DNA from: Prescottella agglutinans
Lineage (GTDB): Bacteria > Actinomycetota > Actinomycetes > Mycobacteriales > Mycobacteriaceae
Assembly: GCF_004011865.1 (NCBI RefSeq)
Contig: NZ_RKLP01000011.1
Span: 62,001-126,000, forward strand
Direction of reading: 5' to 3'
Length of the DNA: 64,000 nucleotides
This document shows positions 28,479 through 38,340 of this stretch, piece by piece. The stretch's first letter is position 1. Each line of letters begins with the position of its first letter. The notes below the pieces were generated by a model, which did no database searches, was not told the DNA's origin, and worked only from the letters and a program-made list of their open reading frames with translations. Both the position numbers and the translations under genes were made by a program.

Positions 28479-30958
28479 CAGTGGCATCGCGTCCGGCATG
28501 GCGACGATCCGGTGCCACGGTCCTCACGGCGCTGACTCTCGTCCTCATGCTGATCAGTGCAGTGCTGGTCGGCACCCTCGGCGCCGGTTTCGCGTCCGCG
28601 CAGACCACGACGTCGGGCGAGTCCGGGACGGGGTCCGACGCGGCCACGTCCACCACCCGGGCCCCGGCGACCAAGTCGCGGGCGCAACCGGAGTTCCTGA
28701 GCCTGCACATCGACGACGTCACGCCGACCACCGTGACGACCACGACCGAACCCGTCGTCACCGTCACCGGGACCGTCACCAACGTCGGCGACCGCCCGGT
28801 CACCGACATCGGGGTCCGGCTCCAACGGGCCCCCGTGGTGGACTCGAGCCTGGAGCTGCGCACATCGCTGGAGCTCGATCAGGGCGAGTTCGACGTCGTC
28901 GGCCCGTTCGTCGAGGTCGCGGACAGCCTCGACGAGGGTGAGCGGAAGCAGTTCACGCTGTCGCTGCCGCTGCGCTCGGTCTCCGGGGCGTCCCTCGACA
29001 TCACCGAGCCCGGCGTCTACCCGCTGCTGGTCAACGTCAACGGCACCCCCGCGTACGGCGGACAGGCGCGCCTCGACGACGCCCGGTTCCTGCTCCCGGT
29101 GCTGGGGCTGCCGCAGGCGGGGGGCACCTCGGACAGCACCCCGCAGGGGTCGGCCTCGACGTCCCCGACAGCCCCGGTTCCCCCGGACACGTCCAACCCG
29201 CTGGCGGTCACGCTGCTGTGGCCGCTCGCGGACGAGCCGCAGCTGGCCGCCGGGATCCCCGGATCGGCCAACGAGAAGGTCCGGCTGGTGGACGACGACC
29301 TCGCAGGGTCCCTCTCGCAGGGCGGCCGGCTCGACCAGCTGCTCGGTGCCGCCGAGATCGCGACCGGCCCCGACATGGACCGCGACCGCCGGCTCACCGA
29401 CAGCATGTGCCTCGCCGTCGACCCCGACCTGCTGATCACCGTCAGCAACATGACCCAGGGCTACCTGGTGGTCGACGATCCGGCGGACCCGACCGGGCCC
29501 GCCCACGACGGTGAAGGACGCGACGCCGCCGCAGCGTGGCTGGAGCGACTCGAGACGCTCGCCCGGAAGATGTGCATCACCGCGGTCCCGTTCGCGCAGG
29601 TCGACCTCGCGGCGCTGAGCCGGGTGGACGACGGTGCCCTGACCCGGAGCGCGCTGGAGTCGCCCGCCGAGATCGTTGACACGATCCTCGGGGTGACCTC
29701 GCTCCGGAACGTGACGTGGCCGGACTCCGGTGTCCTCGACGAGGCGTCGGCGCAGATGCTGCACCGGCTCGGCCCCACCACGACGCTGCTGGCGGCGAAC
29801 GCGGTCGAGTCCACGTCGTCGTCGGGGCGGACGGTGACGATCGCGGGCGGCGGCGAGGACGCCGTCGACGCCGCCCTGTTCGACGTCTCGGCGGCCGCCG
29901 CGCTGGCCGCCGTCGGCTCCGACCCGCAGACGCCGTCGTACGTTCCCGAACGCGCCCGCTACAACCTGGACCGGGACTCGCGCACGGCGCGCCTGCAGGA
30001 CGCGCTGGGCGCGGTGACCTGGCTGTCGTTGCAGGGCTCGGGCAGCACCTCGGGGGCGACGGCCACGACGCGCACGTCGGACCGGTCGATGCTGATCGTC
30101 CCGCCGCAGCAGTGGTCGGCCGACGGCGACGAGGCCTCCGCGGTCCTGTCGACGGTCGCCACCCTGCTGCGTTCCGGCCTCGCGACCTCGCGGTCCCTGG
30201 AGAAGGTGACCGAGCAGCGGCCCACGACGGCGCAGGTCGCGGACCTGGCCTACCCTCAGCGCGCGATCGTCGACGGCACCCCCGAATCGGTCGAATGGGG
30301 GGTCGGGATGCAGAGCCCGCGCATCGACGAGATGACGCAGGCGCTGGTCGAGGACCCGCAGGTGCCGCTGACGCCGACCCGGTTCATGGCACCGCTGCGC
30401 GAGGACCTGGTGCGGGCGATGAGCCTGTCGGGACGGCGGGACCAGGACACCGCGACGGCCACCGCCGCCGAGCAGGCCGCCCACACCCGTGTCGGCGACG
30501 TCGCCGCCGCGATCGACGGCATGTACGCGGCGGTCACGATCCTCGCCCCGGGCGGCGTGTACACGCTCGCGTCCGAGCAGAGCCCGCTGCTGCTGGTGGC
30601 GCGCAACGACCTGCCGGTGGCCATCACCGTGCAACTGCAGGTCGACGCCCCCGAAGGCGTGCAGATCACCGACATCGGGCCGCAACAGCTGCCGCCGCGC
30701 GGCAGTCGGTCGCTGCAGGTTCCCGCCGAGATCTCCGACTCGCGCACCATGGTGGTGGATTTCTCACTGACCACCGAAAGCGGCCATGAACTGGGAGAAC
30801 AGACCTCCGTCACGGTGCGGTCGAACGCGTACGGCCAAGCTTTGGCGATAATTACCGCGTGTGCTGGTGCACTTCTGCTGTTCCTCGCCGGGCGCCGACT
30901 CTGGCACCGGTTCCGGGGCCAGCCGGATCGAGCCGACGAAGGGTATGAACGTCAATGA
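28475..30958 (+). CDS. DUF6049 family secreted/anchored protein (Rv3909 position)
   Basis: Protein of 827 residues. An N-terminal signal peptide or anchor ([28 protein letters not shown]) is followed by a large extracellular region and a C-terminal membrane helix ([25 protein letters not shown]) with a basic cytoplasmic tail. It is the conserved neighbour of murJ in actinobacteria and is probably linked to cell-wall synthesis. The biochemical function is unknown. It overlaps murJ by 4 bp. Confidence 0.88.
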   Translation: MTVASRPAWRRSGATVLTALTLVLMLISAVLVGTLGAGFASAQTTTSGESGTGSDAATSTTRAPATKSRAQPEFLSLHIDDVTPTTVTTTTEPVVTVTGTVTNVGDRPVTDIGVRLQRAPVVDSSLELRTSLELDQGEFDVVGPFVEVADSLDEGERKQFTLSLPLRSVSGASLDITEPGVYPLLVNVNGTPAYGGQARLDDARFLLPVLGLPQAGGTSDSTPQGSASTSPTAPVPPDTSNPLAVTLLWPLADEPQLAAGIPGSANEKVRLVDDDLAGSLSQGGRLDQLLGAAEIATGPDMDRDRRLTDSMCLAVDPDLLITVSNMTQGYLVVDDPADPTGPAHDGEGRDAAAAWLERLETLARKMCITAVPFAQVDLAALSRVDDGALTRSALESPAEIVDTILGVTSLRNVTWPDSGVLDEASAQMLHRLGPTTTLLAANAVESTSSSGRTVTIAGGGEDAVDAALFDVSAAAALAAVGSDPQTPSYVPERARYNLDRDSRTARLQDALGAVTWLSLQGSGSTSGATATTRTSDRSMLIVPPQQWSADGDEASAVLSTVATLLRSGLATSRSLEKVTEQRPTTAQVADLAYPQRAIVDGTPESVEWGVGMQSPRIDEMTQALVEDPQVPLTPTRFMAPLREDLVRAMSLSGRRDQDTATATAAEQAAHTRVGDVAAAIDGMYAAVTILAPGGVYTLASEQSPLLLVARNDLPVAITVQLQVDAPEGVQITDIGPQQLPPRGSRSLQVPAEISDSRTMVVDFSLTTESGHELGEQTSVTVRSNAYGQALAIITACAGALLLFLAGRRLWHRFRGQPDRADEGYERQ

Positions 30959-33900
30959 CCGAGAACTCTCCCGGCGAGGGCTATCGGTCGTCGGCGCGGC
31001 CGACACCACGAGACCCTGGTGCCCCACAGCCGCCGGGGTCGCGGCCGATGCGTGACCAGGGTCAGCCACCGATGCCGCCGGGGTCACGCCCGCAGAACCC
31101 GCCGCGCCCCATGCCACCGCGCGGCACCCGGCCCGTGCCGCCGGGTGGTCCGCGCCCGGTGCCGCCGCCGGGTGGTCCGCGCCCGATGCCGCCGAACCCG
31201 CCGATGCAGAACCCGCCGCGACCGCAGCCCCAGGGTGGCCCGAACCGCGTGCCGCCGCGACCGGCACCGCCGAACGGGCCGCGCCCGATGCCGCCCGCCG
31301 GACCGCGTCCGGGCCCGCAGGGTGGCCCGCGCCCGGTCCCACAGGGTGGTCCGCGGCCGGTGCCCCCGCGCCCGATGCCGCCCCGGGTCGTCCCGCCGGG
31401 CCCGATGCCGCCCCGGCCCGTGCCTGCACCCGCGGCCGCTTCGGCACCCGCACCCGCCCCCGCAGCCGCACCGACGACGCGGCCGCAGCCCCAGTCGCAG
31501 CCGGCGGCCGAGAAGGAACCGCCGAAGAAGGGCGGCCTGCTCGCCGCCACGGGATCGATCGCGATCGCGACGCTGATCAGCCGCATGACCGGCTTCCTCA
31601 AGCAGCTGCTGCTGCTGACCGCTCTCGGTCCCGCGGTGGCCAGCGCGTTCACCGTCGCCAGCCAGATCCCGAACATGATCTCCGAGCTGGTGCTCGGTGC
31701 GGTGCTCACCGCGATCGTGGTGCCGGTGCTGGTCCGGGCCGAACAGGAGGACCCGGATCAGGGCGCCGCGTTCGTCCGAAGACTCTTCACGGCGGCGCTC
31801 GCGCTGCTGGGCACGGCGACGCTGTTCGCGACCGCGGCCGCGCCGATCCTCACGACGTACGTCTTCCTGCCGAAGGACGGCGAGGTCAACACCGAGCTGA
31901 CCACGGCGCTGGTCTTCCTGCTCCTGCCGGCGATCCTGTTCTACGGGCTCTCGGCGCTGCTCACCGCCATCCTGAACACCCGGCAGGTGTTCAAACCGGG
32001 CGCGTGGGCTCCGGTCCTGAACAACCTGGTGGTGCTCGGCATCCTCGTGGCGTACTGGCTGCTCCCGGGGGAGATCTCGCTCGACCCGGTCAGCATCAGC
32101 GACCCGCACGTGCTGCTGCTCGGCCTCGGTGTGACCGCCGGTGTCGTGACGCAGGCCGTGAGCCTGGTGCCCGCGATCCGCAAGCAGGGCATCTCCCTGC
32201 GCCCGCTGTGGGGCGTCGACGACCGGCTCAAGCAGTTCGGTGGCATGGCCGTCGCGATCGTGCTGTACGTGCTGATCAGTCAGCTCGGCATGATGTTCGC
32301 GACCCGCATCTCGGCGCACGCCGACGAGGCCGGCCCGGCGATCTACTCGAACGCGTGGCTGCTGCTGCAGCTGCCGTACGGCGTCCTCGGCGTCACCGTC
32401 CTGACCGCGATCATGCCGCGGCTCAGCCGCAACGCCGCCGCCGACGACACCCCGGCCGTGGTCGACGACCTGTCCGTCGCGACCCGGCTGACGATGATCG
32501 CGCTGATCCCGGTCATCACGTTCTTCACGTTCGCCGGTCCGCAGATCGGACACGCGCTGTACGGCTACGGCAACTTCGGCGCCGGTAACGCCGAACGGCT
32601 CGGCGAGGCCGTCAGCTGGTCGGCCTTCACGCTCATCCCGTACTCGCTGGTGCTGATCCACCTGCGCGTGTTCTACGCGCGCGAACAGGCATGGACCCCG
32701 ACATGGATCGTGCTCGGCATCACCGGTGTGAAGATCGCCCTGTCCGCCCTTGCCCCGGTGCTCTCGTCGGACAGCCAGCAGGTGGTGGTCCTGCTCGGTG
32801 TCGCGAACGGTCTCGCGTACGTGGCGGGCGCGTTCATCGGCGGGTTCCTGCTGCATCGCAGCCTCGGCGACCTGCGGATGGCGAACGTCGGCAAGACGGT
32901 GTGGGTGGTGCTGCTCGCATCCGCGGCCGGCGCGGTGTCGATGTTCGCGGCGGACACGCTGCTCGGGCTAGACCGGCTGTCCGAGTCGTTCGGCGGCCCT
33001 GGCGCGATGATCCGCGTCGCGATCACCGGCGTGCTGATGATGGTGGTGACGTTCGTCCTGATGTGGCTCGCGAAGGTGCCCGAGGTCGTCGCGATCACGG
33101 TCGCCGTCCAGCGGAGGATCCCGGGCCTGCGTGGCCGCGCCGCCACCGAGCCGGACGAGGCGCCGACCACGTTGGCGTACGAGCCTGATACCGAATTGAT
33201 TCCGGTGATCCGGGACCTCCCGCGGGCCCTCGATAGACCGGACGGTCTCCCGTACCCTGGACGCAGCGAGGCATACGTCGGTGGGGACTATATTCCCGAC
33301 GAGTTCATAGAAGGAGCGCGTGTGAGCGACGACGACGGTGCCGACAAGAAGTCCGGCACGGCCACTGACGTCGAGGACGGCACCACGAAGGTGGCGGACA
33401 CCGCCGCAGGGGACACGACGGACGAGCAGTCCGCGACGCCGCCCGCTCCTGACGAGACGGACGAAAGCGAATCTGCTGCAGCAACTTCCGCGGCGGAGGA
33501 CGCGGCGCGTGAACGTGAGCGCCGACGCCGACGCGACCCCAACATCGATACCGGCGTCTTCCCGATCTTCTCGCCGCAGATGCCGCCGCTGCGTGTGACC
33601 GGCGCCGTCCCCGAACCGCGCCGTCTGCGCGGTCCGCAGCTGATCCCGGGTGCGTCGGTGGCCGGTGGCCGCTACCGGCTGCTCGCGCCGCACGGCGGCG
33701 CCCGCGGGCTGCAGTTCTGGCAGGCGCTCGACATCAAGCTCGACCGCGAGGTCGCGCTCACCTTCGTCGACGCCGACCAGCGGGCCGAGGGACCGGCGGC
33801 GACGGGCCCCGACGGCCCGCAGGCGATCCTGTCCCGCACCCTGCGCCTGGGTCGGATCAACTCGCCCGGCCTCGCCCGCGTCCTCGACGTCGTGCGCGGC

Positions 33901-35148
33901 AGCTCGGGCGGCATCGTGGTCGCCGAGTGGACGCCCGGCCGCTCGCTGAAGGAGATGGCCGAGACCGAGCCGTCGCCGATCGGTGCGGCCCGGGCCGTGC
34001 GCGCGCTCGCGGCGGCCGCGGAGGCCGCGCACCGCGGCGGCAGCGCGTTGTCGATCGACGACCCCGACCGGATCCGCATCAGCACCGCCGGCGACGCCGT
34101 CATGGCGTTCCCCGGCACCCTGTCCGACGCCGACCCGGCCGCCGACGTCAAGGGCCTCGGCGCGATGCTCTACGCCCTGATCACGGCCCGGTGGCCGTTG
34201 AACGACACGTTCACCGACTCCGCCGAGGACGACATGCGTCCGGCCGATCGGGACGCGTCGGGCCGAGCCGTCGAACCGCGGGCGATACGCCCCGAGGTGC
34301 CGTTCGAGATCTCCGCGGTCGCGGTGCGGGCGCTGGGCGGCGACAGCGGCATCCGCGCGGCCGCGACCGTGCAGCACATCCTCGACCAGGCGACGGTCGT
34401 GGACCAGAAGACCGATCTCATGCCGGCGCTGCGACTGGGCCAGCGGGCACCGGGCAGCGACAGTCACGCGCTCGCCGATCCCGAGGCGGTCGCGGCCGAG
34501 AAGCAGAAGTCGAACCGCACCCTCATCGCGCTGGTCTCGCTGGGTGCGCTCACCGTGCTGGTGCTCGCGCTGATCGGTTGGTGGCTGGCGAACCTGCTCA
34601 CGGGCGGCAGTTCCGACGAGCCGCTGACGAACCAGAACCTCGGCCTGACCACGTCGGCGGAGGCGTCCGAGGCGCCCGCCGCGCCCACATCGGTGCCGCC
34701 GCCCGCGTCCGGTCCGGTCAAGCCGGCGAGCGCGGCGGTGTTCTCGCCGCAGGGCACGCCGGACAACGCCGCCAACGCCGGCCTGGCGATCGACGGGAAC
34801 CCGGCGACGGTGTGGAGCACCGACGCCTACTTCCAGCCGTTCCCGGCGCTCAAGCCCGGCGTGGGTCTGATGGTGACGCTGCCCGAGGCCGCGAAGCTCA
34901 CCAGCATGCAGATCACGTCCCCGAGCGCGGGGACGCAGGTGGAGATCCGCACCGCTCCGGCGCCGAACACGTCCCTCGACCAGACGCGGGTCATCGGCAC
35001 CGCGACCCTGAAGAACGGTGTGACGGACATCCCGCTGACGTCGGACAGCGCCACCAAGAACGTCCTCGTGTGGATCACCGATCTGAGCACGACGGGCGGG
35101 AAGAACCAGTCCGGAATCGCCGAGGTGTCGTTCACCGCGGCATCCTGA
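30955..35148 (+). CDS. murJ: Lipid II flippase MurJ fused to a pseudokinase and an extracellular domain
   Basis: Moves lipid II across the membrane for peptidoglycan synthesis. It is very long at 1397 residues. Residues 1 to about 190 are a low-complexity region of repeated RPxPPxGPRP units. From about 192 (KGGLLAATGSIAIATLISRMTGFLKQLLL) to about 730 is the multi-pass MurJ fold. About 895-1155 is a serine/threonine-kinase-like domain whose VAIK-type lysine is replaced (REVALTFVD) and which lacks an HRD loop, so it is a pseudokinase. A single helix (about 1189-1212) leads to an exported C-terminal domain of discoidin-like character. The layout matches mycobacterial MviN (Rv3910), where the phosphorylated pseudokinase recruits FhaA. 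The proline-rich region is the unusual part. Confidence 0.95.
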   Translation: MTENSPGEGYRSSARPTPRDPGAPQPPGSRPMRDQGQPPMPPGSRPQNPPRPMPPRGTRPVPPGGPRPVPPPGGPRPMPPNPPMQNPPRPQPQGGPNRVPPRPAPPNGPRPMPPAGPRPGPQGGPRPVPQGGPRPVPPRPMPPRVVPPGPMPPRPVPAPAAASAPAPAPAAAPTTRPQPQSQPAAEKEPPKKGGLLAATGSIAIATLISRMTGFLKQLLLLTALGPAVASAFTVASQIPNMISELVLGAVLTAIVVPVLVRAEQEDPDQGAAFVRRLFTAALALLGTATLFATAAAPILTTYVFLPKDGEVNTELTTALVFLLLPAILFYGLSALLTAILNTRQVFKPGAWAPVLNNLVVLGILVAYWLLPGEISLDPVSISDPHVLLLGLGVTAGVVTQAVSLVPAIRKQGISLRPLWGVDDRLKQFGGMAVAIVLYVLISQLGMMFATRISAHADEAGPAIYSNAWLLLQLPYGVLGVTVLTAIMPRLSRNAAADDTPAVVDDLSVATRLTMIALIPVITFFTFAGPQIGHALYGYGNFGAGNAERLGEAVSWSAFTLIPYSLVLIHLRVFYAREQAWTPTWIVLGITGVKIALSALAPVLSSDSQQVVVLLGVANGLAYVAGAFIGGFLLHRSLGDLRMANVGKTVWVVLLASAAGAVSMFAADTLLGLDRLSESFGGPGAMIRVAITGVLMMVVTFVLMWLAKVPEVVAITVAVQRRIPGLRGRAATEPDEAPTTLAYEPDTELIPVIRDLPRALDRPDGLPYPGRSEAYVGGDYIPDEFIEGARVSDDDGADKKSGTATDVEDGTTKVADTAAGDTTDEQSATPPAPDETDESESAAATSAAEDAARERERRRRRDPNIDTGVFPIFSPQMPPLRVTGAVPEPRRLRGPQLIPGASVAGGRYRLLAPHGGARGLQFWQALDIKLDREVALTFVDADQRAEGPAATGPDGPQAILSRTLRLGRINSPGLARVLDVVRGSSGGIVVAEWTPGRSLKEMAETEPSPIGAARAVRALAAAAEAAHRGGSALSIDDPDRIRISTAGDAVMAFPGTLSDADPAADVKGLGAMLYALITARWPLNDTFTDSAEDDMRPADRDASGRAVEPRAIRPEVPFEISAVAVRALGGDSGIRAAATVQHILDQATVVDQKTDLMPALRLGQRAPGSDSHALADPEAVAAEKQKSNRTLIALVSLGALTVLVLALIGWWLANLLTGGSSDEPLTNQNLGLTTSAEASEAPAAPTSVPPPASGPVKPASAAVFSPQGTPDNAANAGLAIDGNPATVWSTDAYFQPFPALKPGVGLMVTLPEAAKLTSMQITSPSAGTQVEIRTAPAPNTSLDQTRVIGTATLKNGVTDIPLTSDSATKNVLVWITDLSTTGGKNQSGIAEVSFTAAS

Positions 35149-35206
35149 CCGGATTCGCGCCGTCCCGAGGAGGACCGCCGGGCAACCGATCGGCTAACAT
35201 CCGCCG

Positions 35207-35788
35207 GTGCGAATCTTCAGGGGGGTCGCCAAAGCTGGTCTGTCGGATGCAGAACTCTTGGCAGCGCACGCGTCGGGTGACGGGGGCGCGTTCGCGGAGT
35301 TGCTGAGCCGGCACTACGACCATCTATGGCACGTTGCGAGGAGAACGAGCTACACCGTCGAGGACGCGGCCGACGCGCTGCAGGAGGCGCTGCTGTCCGC
35401 GCACCGCACGGCGGGGTCGTTCCGGGAGGACGCGGCCGTGCGCAGCTGGCTGCACACGATCGTGGTCAACGCGTGTCTCGACCGGATCCGGCGGAACCGC
35501 GCCCGACCGACGGTGTCGCTGTCGTCGGAGGAGACCGTCGATCCGCGCGACGAGCGGGACCACATCGCCGAGCGGGAGACCGCGCTGCTCGTCGACCGGG
35601 CGCTGCTGCGGCTACCGCCCGAGCAGCGGGCCGCGATCGTCGCCGTCGACATGGAGGGATATTCGGTGGCCGAGGCGGCGCGGCGGCTCGGTGTCCCGGA
35701 GGGGACGGTCAAGAGTCGCTGCGCCCGCGCCCGCGTGAAGCTGGCCTCGCATTTGGAATACTTGCGAGATGTAGGGAACCGATCTTGA
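35207..35788 (+). CDS. sigM: ECF RNA polymerase sigma factor SigM
   Basis: Protein of 193 residues. Sigma region 2 is in AFAELLSRHYDHLWHVARRTSYTVEDAADALQEALLSAHR and region 4 in LPPEQRAAIVAVDMEGYSVAEAARRLGVPEGTVKSRCARARVKL. It sits between murJ and its probable anti-sigma factor, exactly as in mycobacteria. A TAACAT element six bases before the GTG start suggests a very short or absent leader. Mycobacterial SigM controls envelope and ESX-related genes. Confidence 0.93.
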   Translation: MRIFRGVAKAGLSDAELLAAHASGDGGAFAELLSRHYDHLWHVARRTSYTVEDAADALQEALLSAHRTAGSFREDAAVRSWLHTIVVNACLDRIRRNRARPTVSLSSEETVDPRDERDHIAERETALLVDRALLRLPPEQRAAIVAVDMEGYSVAEAARRLGVPEGTVKSRCARARVKLASHLEYLRDVGNRS

Positions 35789-35852
35789 TCTCCCCGCGTC
35801 TGAACCAATTGAAGGCACGATCGTGCCCCGGAACCCGCGGGTAGGAGGTGAG

Positions 35853-36611
35853 ATGGCGGTCCACGACGGCGCAGAGATGCTCGGCCCCCCGTTCTCGGCG
35901 GAACTGCTCGCCGACCTGCACGCCGGCGTCCTCCCCGCGGACGTGAGCGCCCGCCTGTGGCCGCTCGTGCGGCAGGATTCCGACGCGCTCGCGGTGCTGG
36001 ACGCCCTCGACACCGTCTCCGCCAGGCTCGGCGAGGTGGGGCGCGATCACAGCATCGGGACCCCGGTGCCCCCGGAGATCGCGGCCCGCATCAATTCGGC
36101 CCTGGAACAGCAGGATGCCGGCTCGGCCGGTGTGGTCACGTCCCTGGCGGACGCACCCTCCCGACGACGTGCGGCGACGTGGCTGGCCGTCGCGGTCGCC
36201 GCGACGGCCGCGGCCGTCGCCCTGGTGTTCGCGCTCACCGGCCTCGACGGCGCCGACTCGACGGCGCCGGTGGTGATCGCGACCCCCACGTCCACGACGT
36301 CGGGGGAGGCGGTCGCCGACCTCGGCAGCGACCTCGACGGCGGCCAGGCGCTCGCCCTGGTCCGCGGCGCTACGGGCGGGGCGGACGTGGGGCGCCTCGC
36401 CGACCCGGGGATCCGCGGCGCCTGCCTGCAGGCCAACGGGATCGAGCCCACGACGCCCGTGCTGGGTGCCCGGGCGGTGCGGTTCCGCGGCGTCGACGCC
36501 GTACTCATGCTCGTCGCCGGACCCCGTCCGCCGGCCCTCACCGCGCTGGTGGTCGGCGCCGGCTGCGACGCCTCCACCCCCGACCTGCTCTCGCAGGCCG
36601 AAATCGGCTGA
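35853..36611 (+). CDS. Membrane-anchored anti-sigma factor for SigM
   Basis: Protein of 252 residues. A cytoplasmic N-terminal part (about 110 residues) is followed by one membrane helix (AATWLAVAVAATAAAVALVFALTG) and an extracytoplasmic C-terminal part with two cysteines (RGACLQANGIE and GAGCDAST). Its place directly behind sigM and its topology match RsmA of mycobacteria. I chose the ATG at 35853 because AGGAGG lies 4 nt upstream; an in-frame GTG at 35823 would add 10 residues. Confidence 0.8.
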   Translation: MAVHDGAEMLGPPFSAELLADLHAGVLPADVSARLWPLVRQDSDALAVLDALDTVSARLGEVGRDHSIGTPVPPEIAARINSALEQQDAGSAGVVTSLADAPSRRRAATWLAVAVAATAAAVALVFALTGLDGADSTAPVVIATPTSTTSGEAVADLGSDLDGGQALALVRGATGGADVGRLADPGIRGACLQANGIEPTTPVLGARAVRFRGVDAVLMLVAGPRPPALTALVVGAGCDASTPDLLSQAEIG

Positions 36612-36617
36612 GCGGGT

Positions 36618-37241
36618 CTATTCTTCGTCCACCTCGGTGGGCCTGTCCGCCACCGGCACCAGCAGTTCCCGGATGCGCGCGCGGAGTTCCGGGGTGTCGT
36701 CGTCCTCGGCGATGAGACTCGAGAACAGCGCGGCACCCGACGCCAGCACCAGTACCGCCTTGGCGTCCAAGAGGTCTCGGGCACGGGTCTCGTCGGGGGT
36801 CGGGCCGTCGGCGCCGTGCGCGGCGAACAGTTCCGTTGCCGGGCCGCTGAAACCCTGCCACAGTGCCGTCCGCAGGTCCTCGTGGTCGCGCAGGGCGGCG
36901 AGCAGACCCGGCAACGCCTCACGCACGTCCGGCCGGGAGAACAACTGGGCGCTGCCGGTGATCACCCAGTCGATCCAGCCGGCGCGGTCGGTGCCCTCGA
37001 ACGGTTCGAGGTCCGGCGTCGCACCCAGGAGGGCGTCGAGCACCAGGTGCGCCTTGGACGCCCAGCGCCGCGACAGCGCCGCACGGCTCACCCCGGCACG
37101 CACGGCGATCCCGCGCATGCTCAACTGCTCCCATCCGACCTCCACCAGCATTTCCCGGGTGGCGGCCAGGACGTCGGCGTCGATGCGGGGATCCCTCGGG
37201 CGCCCGGTGCCGGCGGCGCTATCGGTCACGTGTGCATTCAT
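36618..37241 (-). CDS. TetR family regulator
   Basis: Protein of 207 residues. The helix-turn-helix lies in EQLSMRGIAVRAGVSRAALSRRWASKAHLVLDAL. The ATG at 37241 (MNAHVTDSAAG) leaves a normal TetR N-terminus; the open frame extends upstream into the divergent gene's leader. It diverges from the SDR and flavin-oxidoreductase pair and probably represses them. It converges on the anti-sigma gene, with 6 bp between them. Confidence 0.88.
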   Translation of the reverse strand: MNAHVTDSAAGTGRPRDPRIDADVLAATREMLVEVGWEQLSMRGIAVRAGVSRAALSRRWASKAHLVLDALLGATPDLEPFEGTDRAGWIDWVITGSAQLFSRPDVREALPGLLAALRDHEDLRTALWQGFSGPATELFAAHGADGPTPDETRARDLLDAKAVLVLASGAALFSSLIAEDDDTPELRARIRELLVPVADRPTEVDEE

Positions 37242-37332
37242 CGCCCCGAATTGTCTGTCAAGACGGTTCGCTCGCGCCATTCCTTCGTTTACGAGTCCAG
37301 TGGTACCGTAATTGGAATCGACGGGAGGCGGC

Positions 37333-38340
37333 ATGAAGGTCGCGGTCACGGGAGGCACCGGCTACCTCGGTGCGCACACCACCCGGGCGCTGCTCGCGGA
37401 CGGCCACCACATCCGCCTGCTGGTGCATCCGGACGAGTCGGTGTCCGCCGTGTTGCCGCTGCTCGGGCCCGCCGCCGACCGCGTCGAGGTCCTGCGCGGC
37501 GACATCCGCGACCCCGCCGTCGTGGCGACCCTGCTCGACGGCTGCGACGCCGTCCTGCACGCCGCCGGCGTCGTGGGCACCGACAACCGCCGCGAGACGC
37601 TCATGTGGGAGGTCAACACCGCGGCCACGGCGACGCTGCTGACCCGGGCGGCCGCGCTGGGGCTGGATCCGATCGTGCACGTCGCGAGCTACAGCGCGCT
37701 GTTTCCGCCGCCGGGGCCGGTGATCGGCCCGGAGAGCCCCACCGCGCCGGGACGCAGCGCGTACGGCCGCACCAAGGCCGCCGCCGACCGCATCGCCCGC
37801 GCGTTGCAGGATGCGGGCGCGCCCGTGGTCATCACCTATCCGTCGAGCCTCGTCGGGCCCGGGCTGGGCGGGATGCGCGGGGTGACAGAGACGGGGTGGG
37901 CGCCGATGGTGGCGGCCGGGGTGGCCCCGCGGCTGCGCGGGGGCATGCAGATGATCGACGTCCGCGACGTCGCCGACGTGCACGCCGCGGTGATGCGCCC
38001 GGGTCGCGGTCCGCGGCGGTACATGTGCGGCGGCGAACTGATCGCCTTCGACGAGCTGATCGACATCCTGGAATACGCGTCGAGGCGTCGTCTGAAGCGT
38101 ATTCCGTTGGCTCCTGCCGTCTTCCGTGGAATCGGCCGGATCACCGACGCGCTCGGCGCGGTGTTGCCGGTCAACGCGGGGCTCAGCTACGAGGCGGCAT
38201 GGCTGCTCACCGCCGCCACGCCGACCGACGACTCGCGGACGGTGTCCGAACTGGGCCTGACGTGGCGCCCGGTGCGCGCGGCGCTGTCGGCGTCGGTGCG
38301 CGCCCCGGCAGCCGGGACGCCAGAGGGGGTCGCGCCGTGA
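37333..38340 (+). CDS. NAD(P)-dependent epimerase/dehydrogenase (extended SDR)
   Basis: Protein of 335 residues. It starts MKVAVTGGTGYLGAHTTRALLADGH, with the Rossmann motif TGGTGYLG. The active-site tyrosine and lysine are in SAYGRTKAAADR. GGGAGG lies 6 nt before the ATG. It overlaps the next gene by 4 bp. The pair could reduce or oxidise a lipid or terpenoid-like ketone, but the substrate is not evident. Confidence 0.88.
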   Translation: MKVAVTGGTGYLGAHTTRALLADGHHIRLLVHPDESVSAVLPLLGPAADRVEVLRGDIRDPAVVATLLDGCDAVLHAAGVVGTDNRRETLMWEVNTAATATLLTRAAALGLDPIVHVASYSALFPPPGPVIGPESPTAPGRSAYGRTKAAADRIARALQDAGAPVVITYPSSLVGPGLGGMRGVTETGWAPMVAAGVAPRLRGGMQMIDVRDVADVHAAVMRPGRGPRRYMCGGELIAFDELIDILEYASRRRLKRIPLAPAVFRGIGRITDALGAVLPVNAGLSYEAAWLLTAATPTDDSRTVSELGLTWRPVRAALSASVRAPAAGTPEGVAP

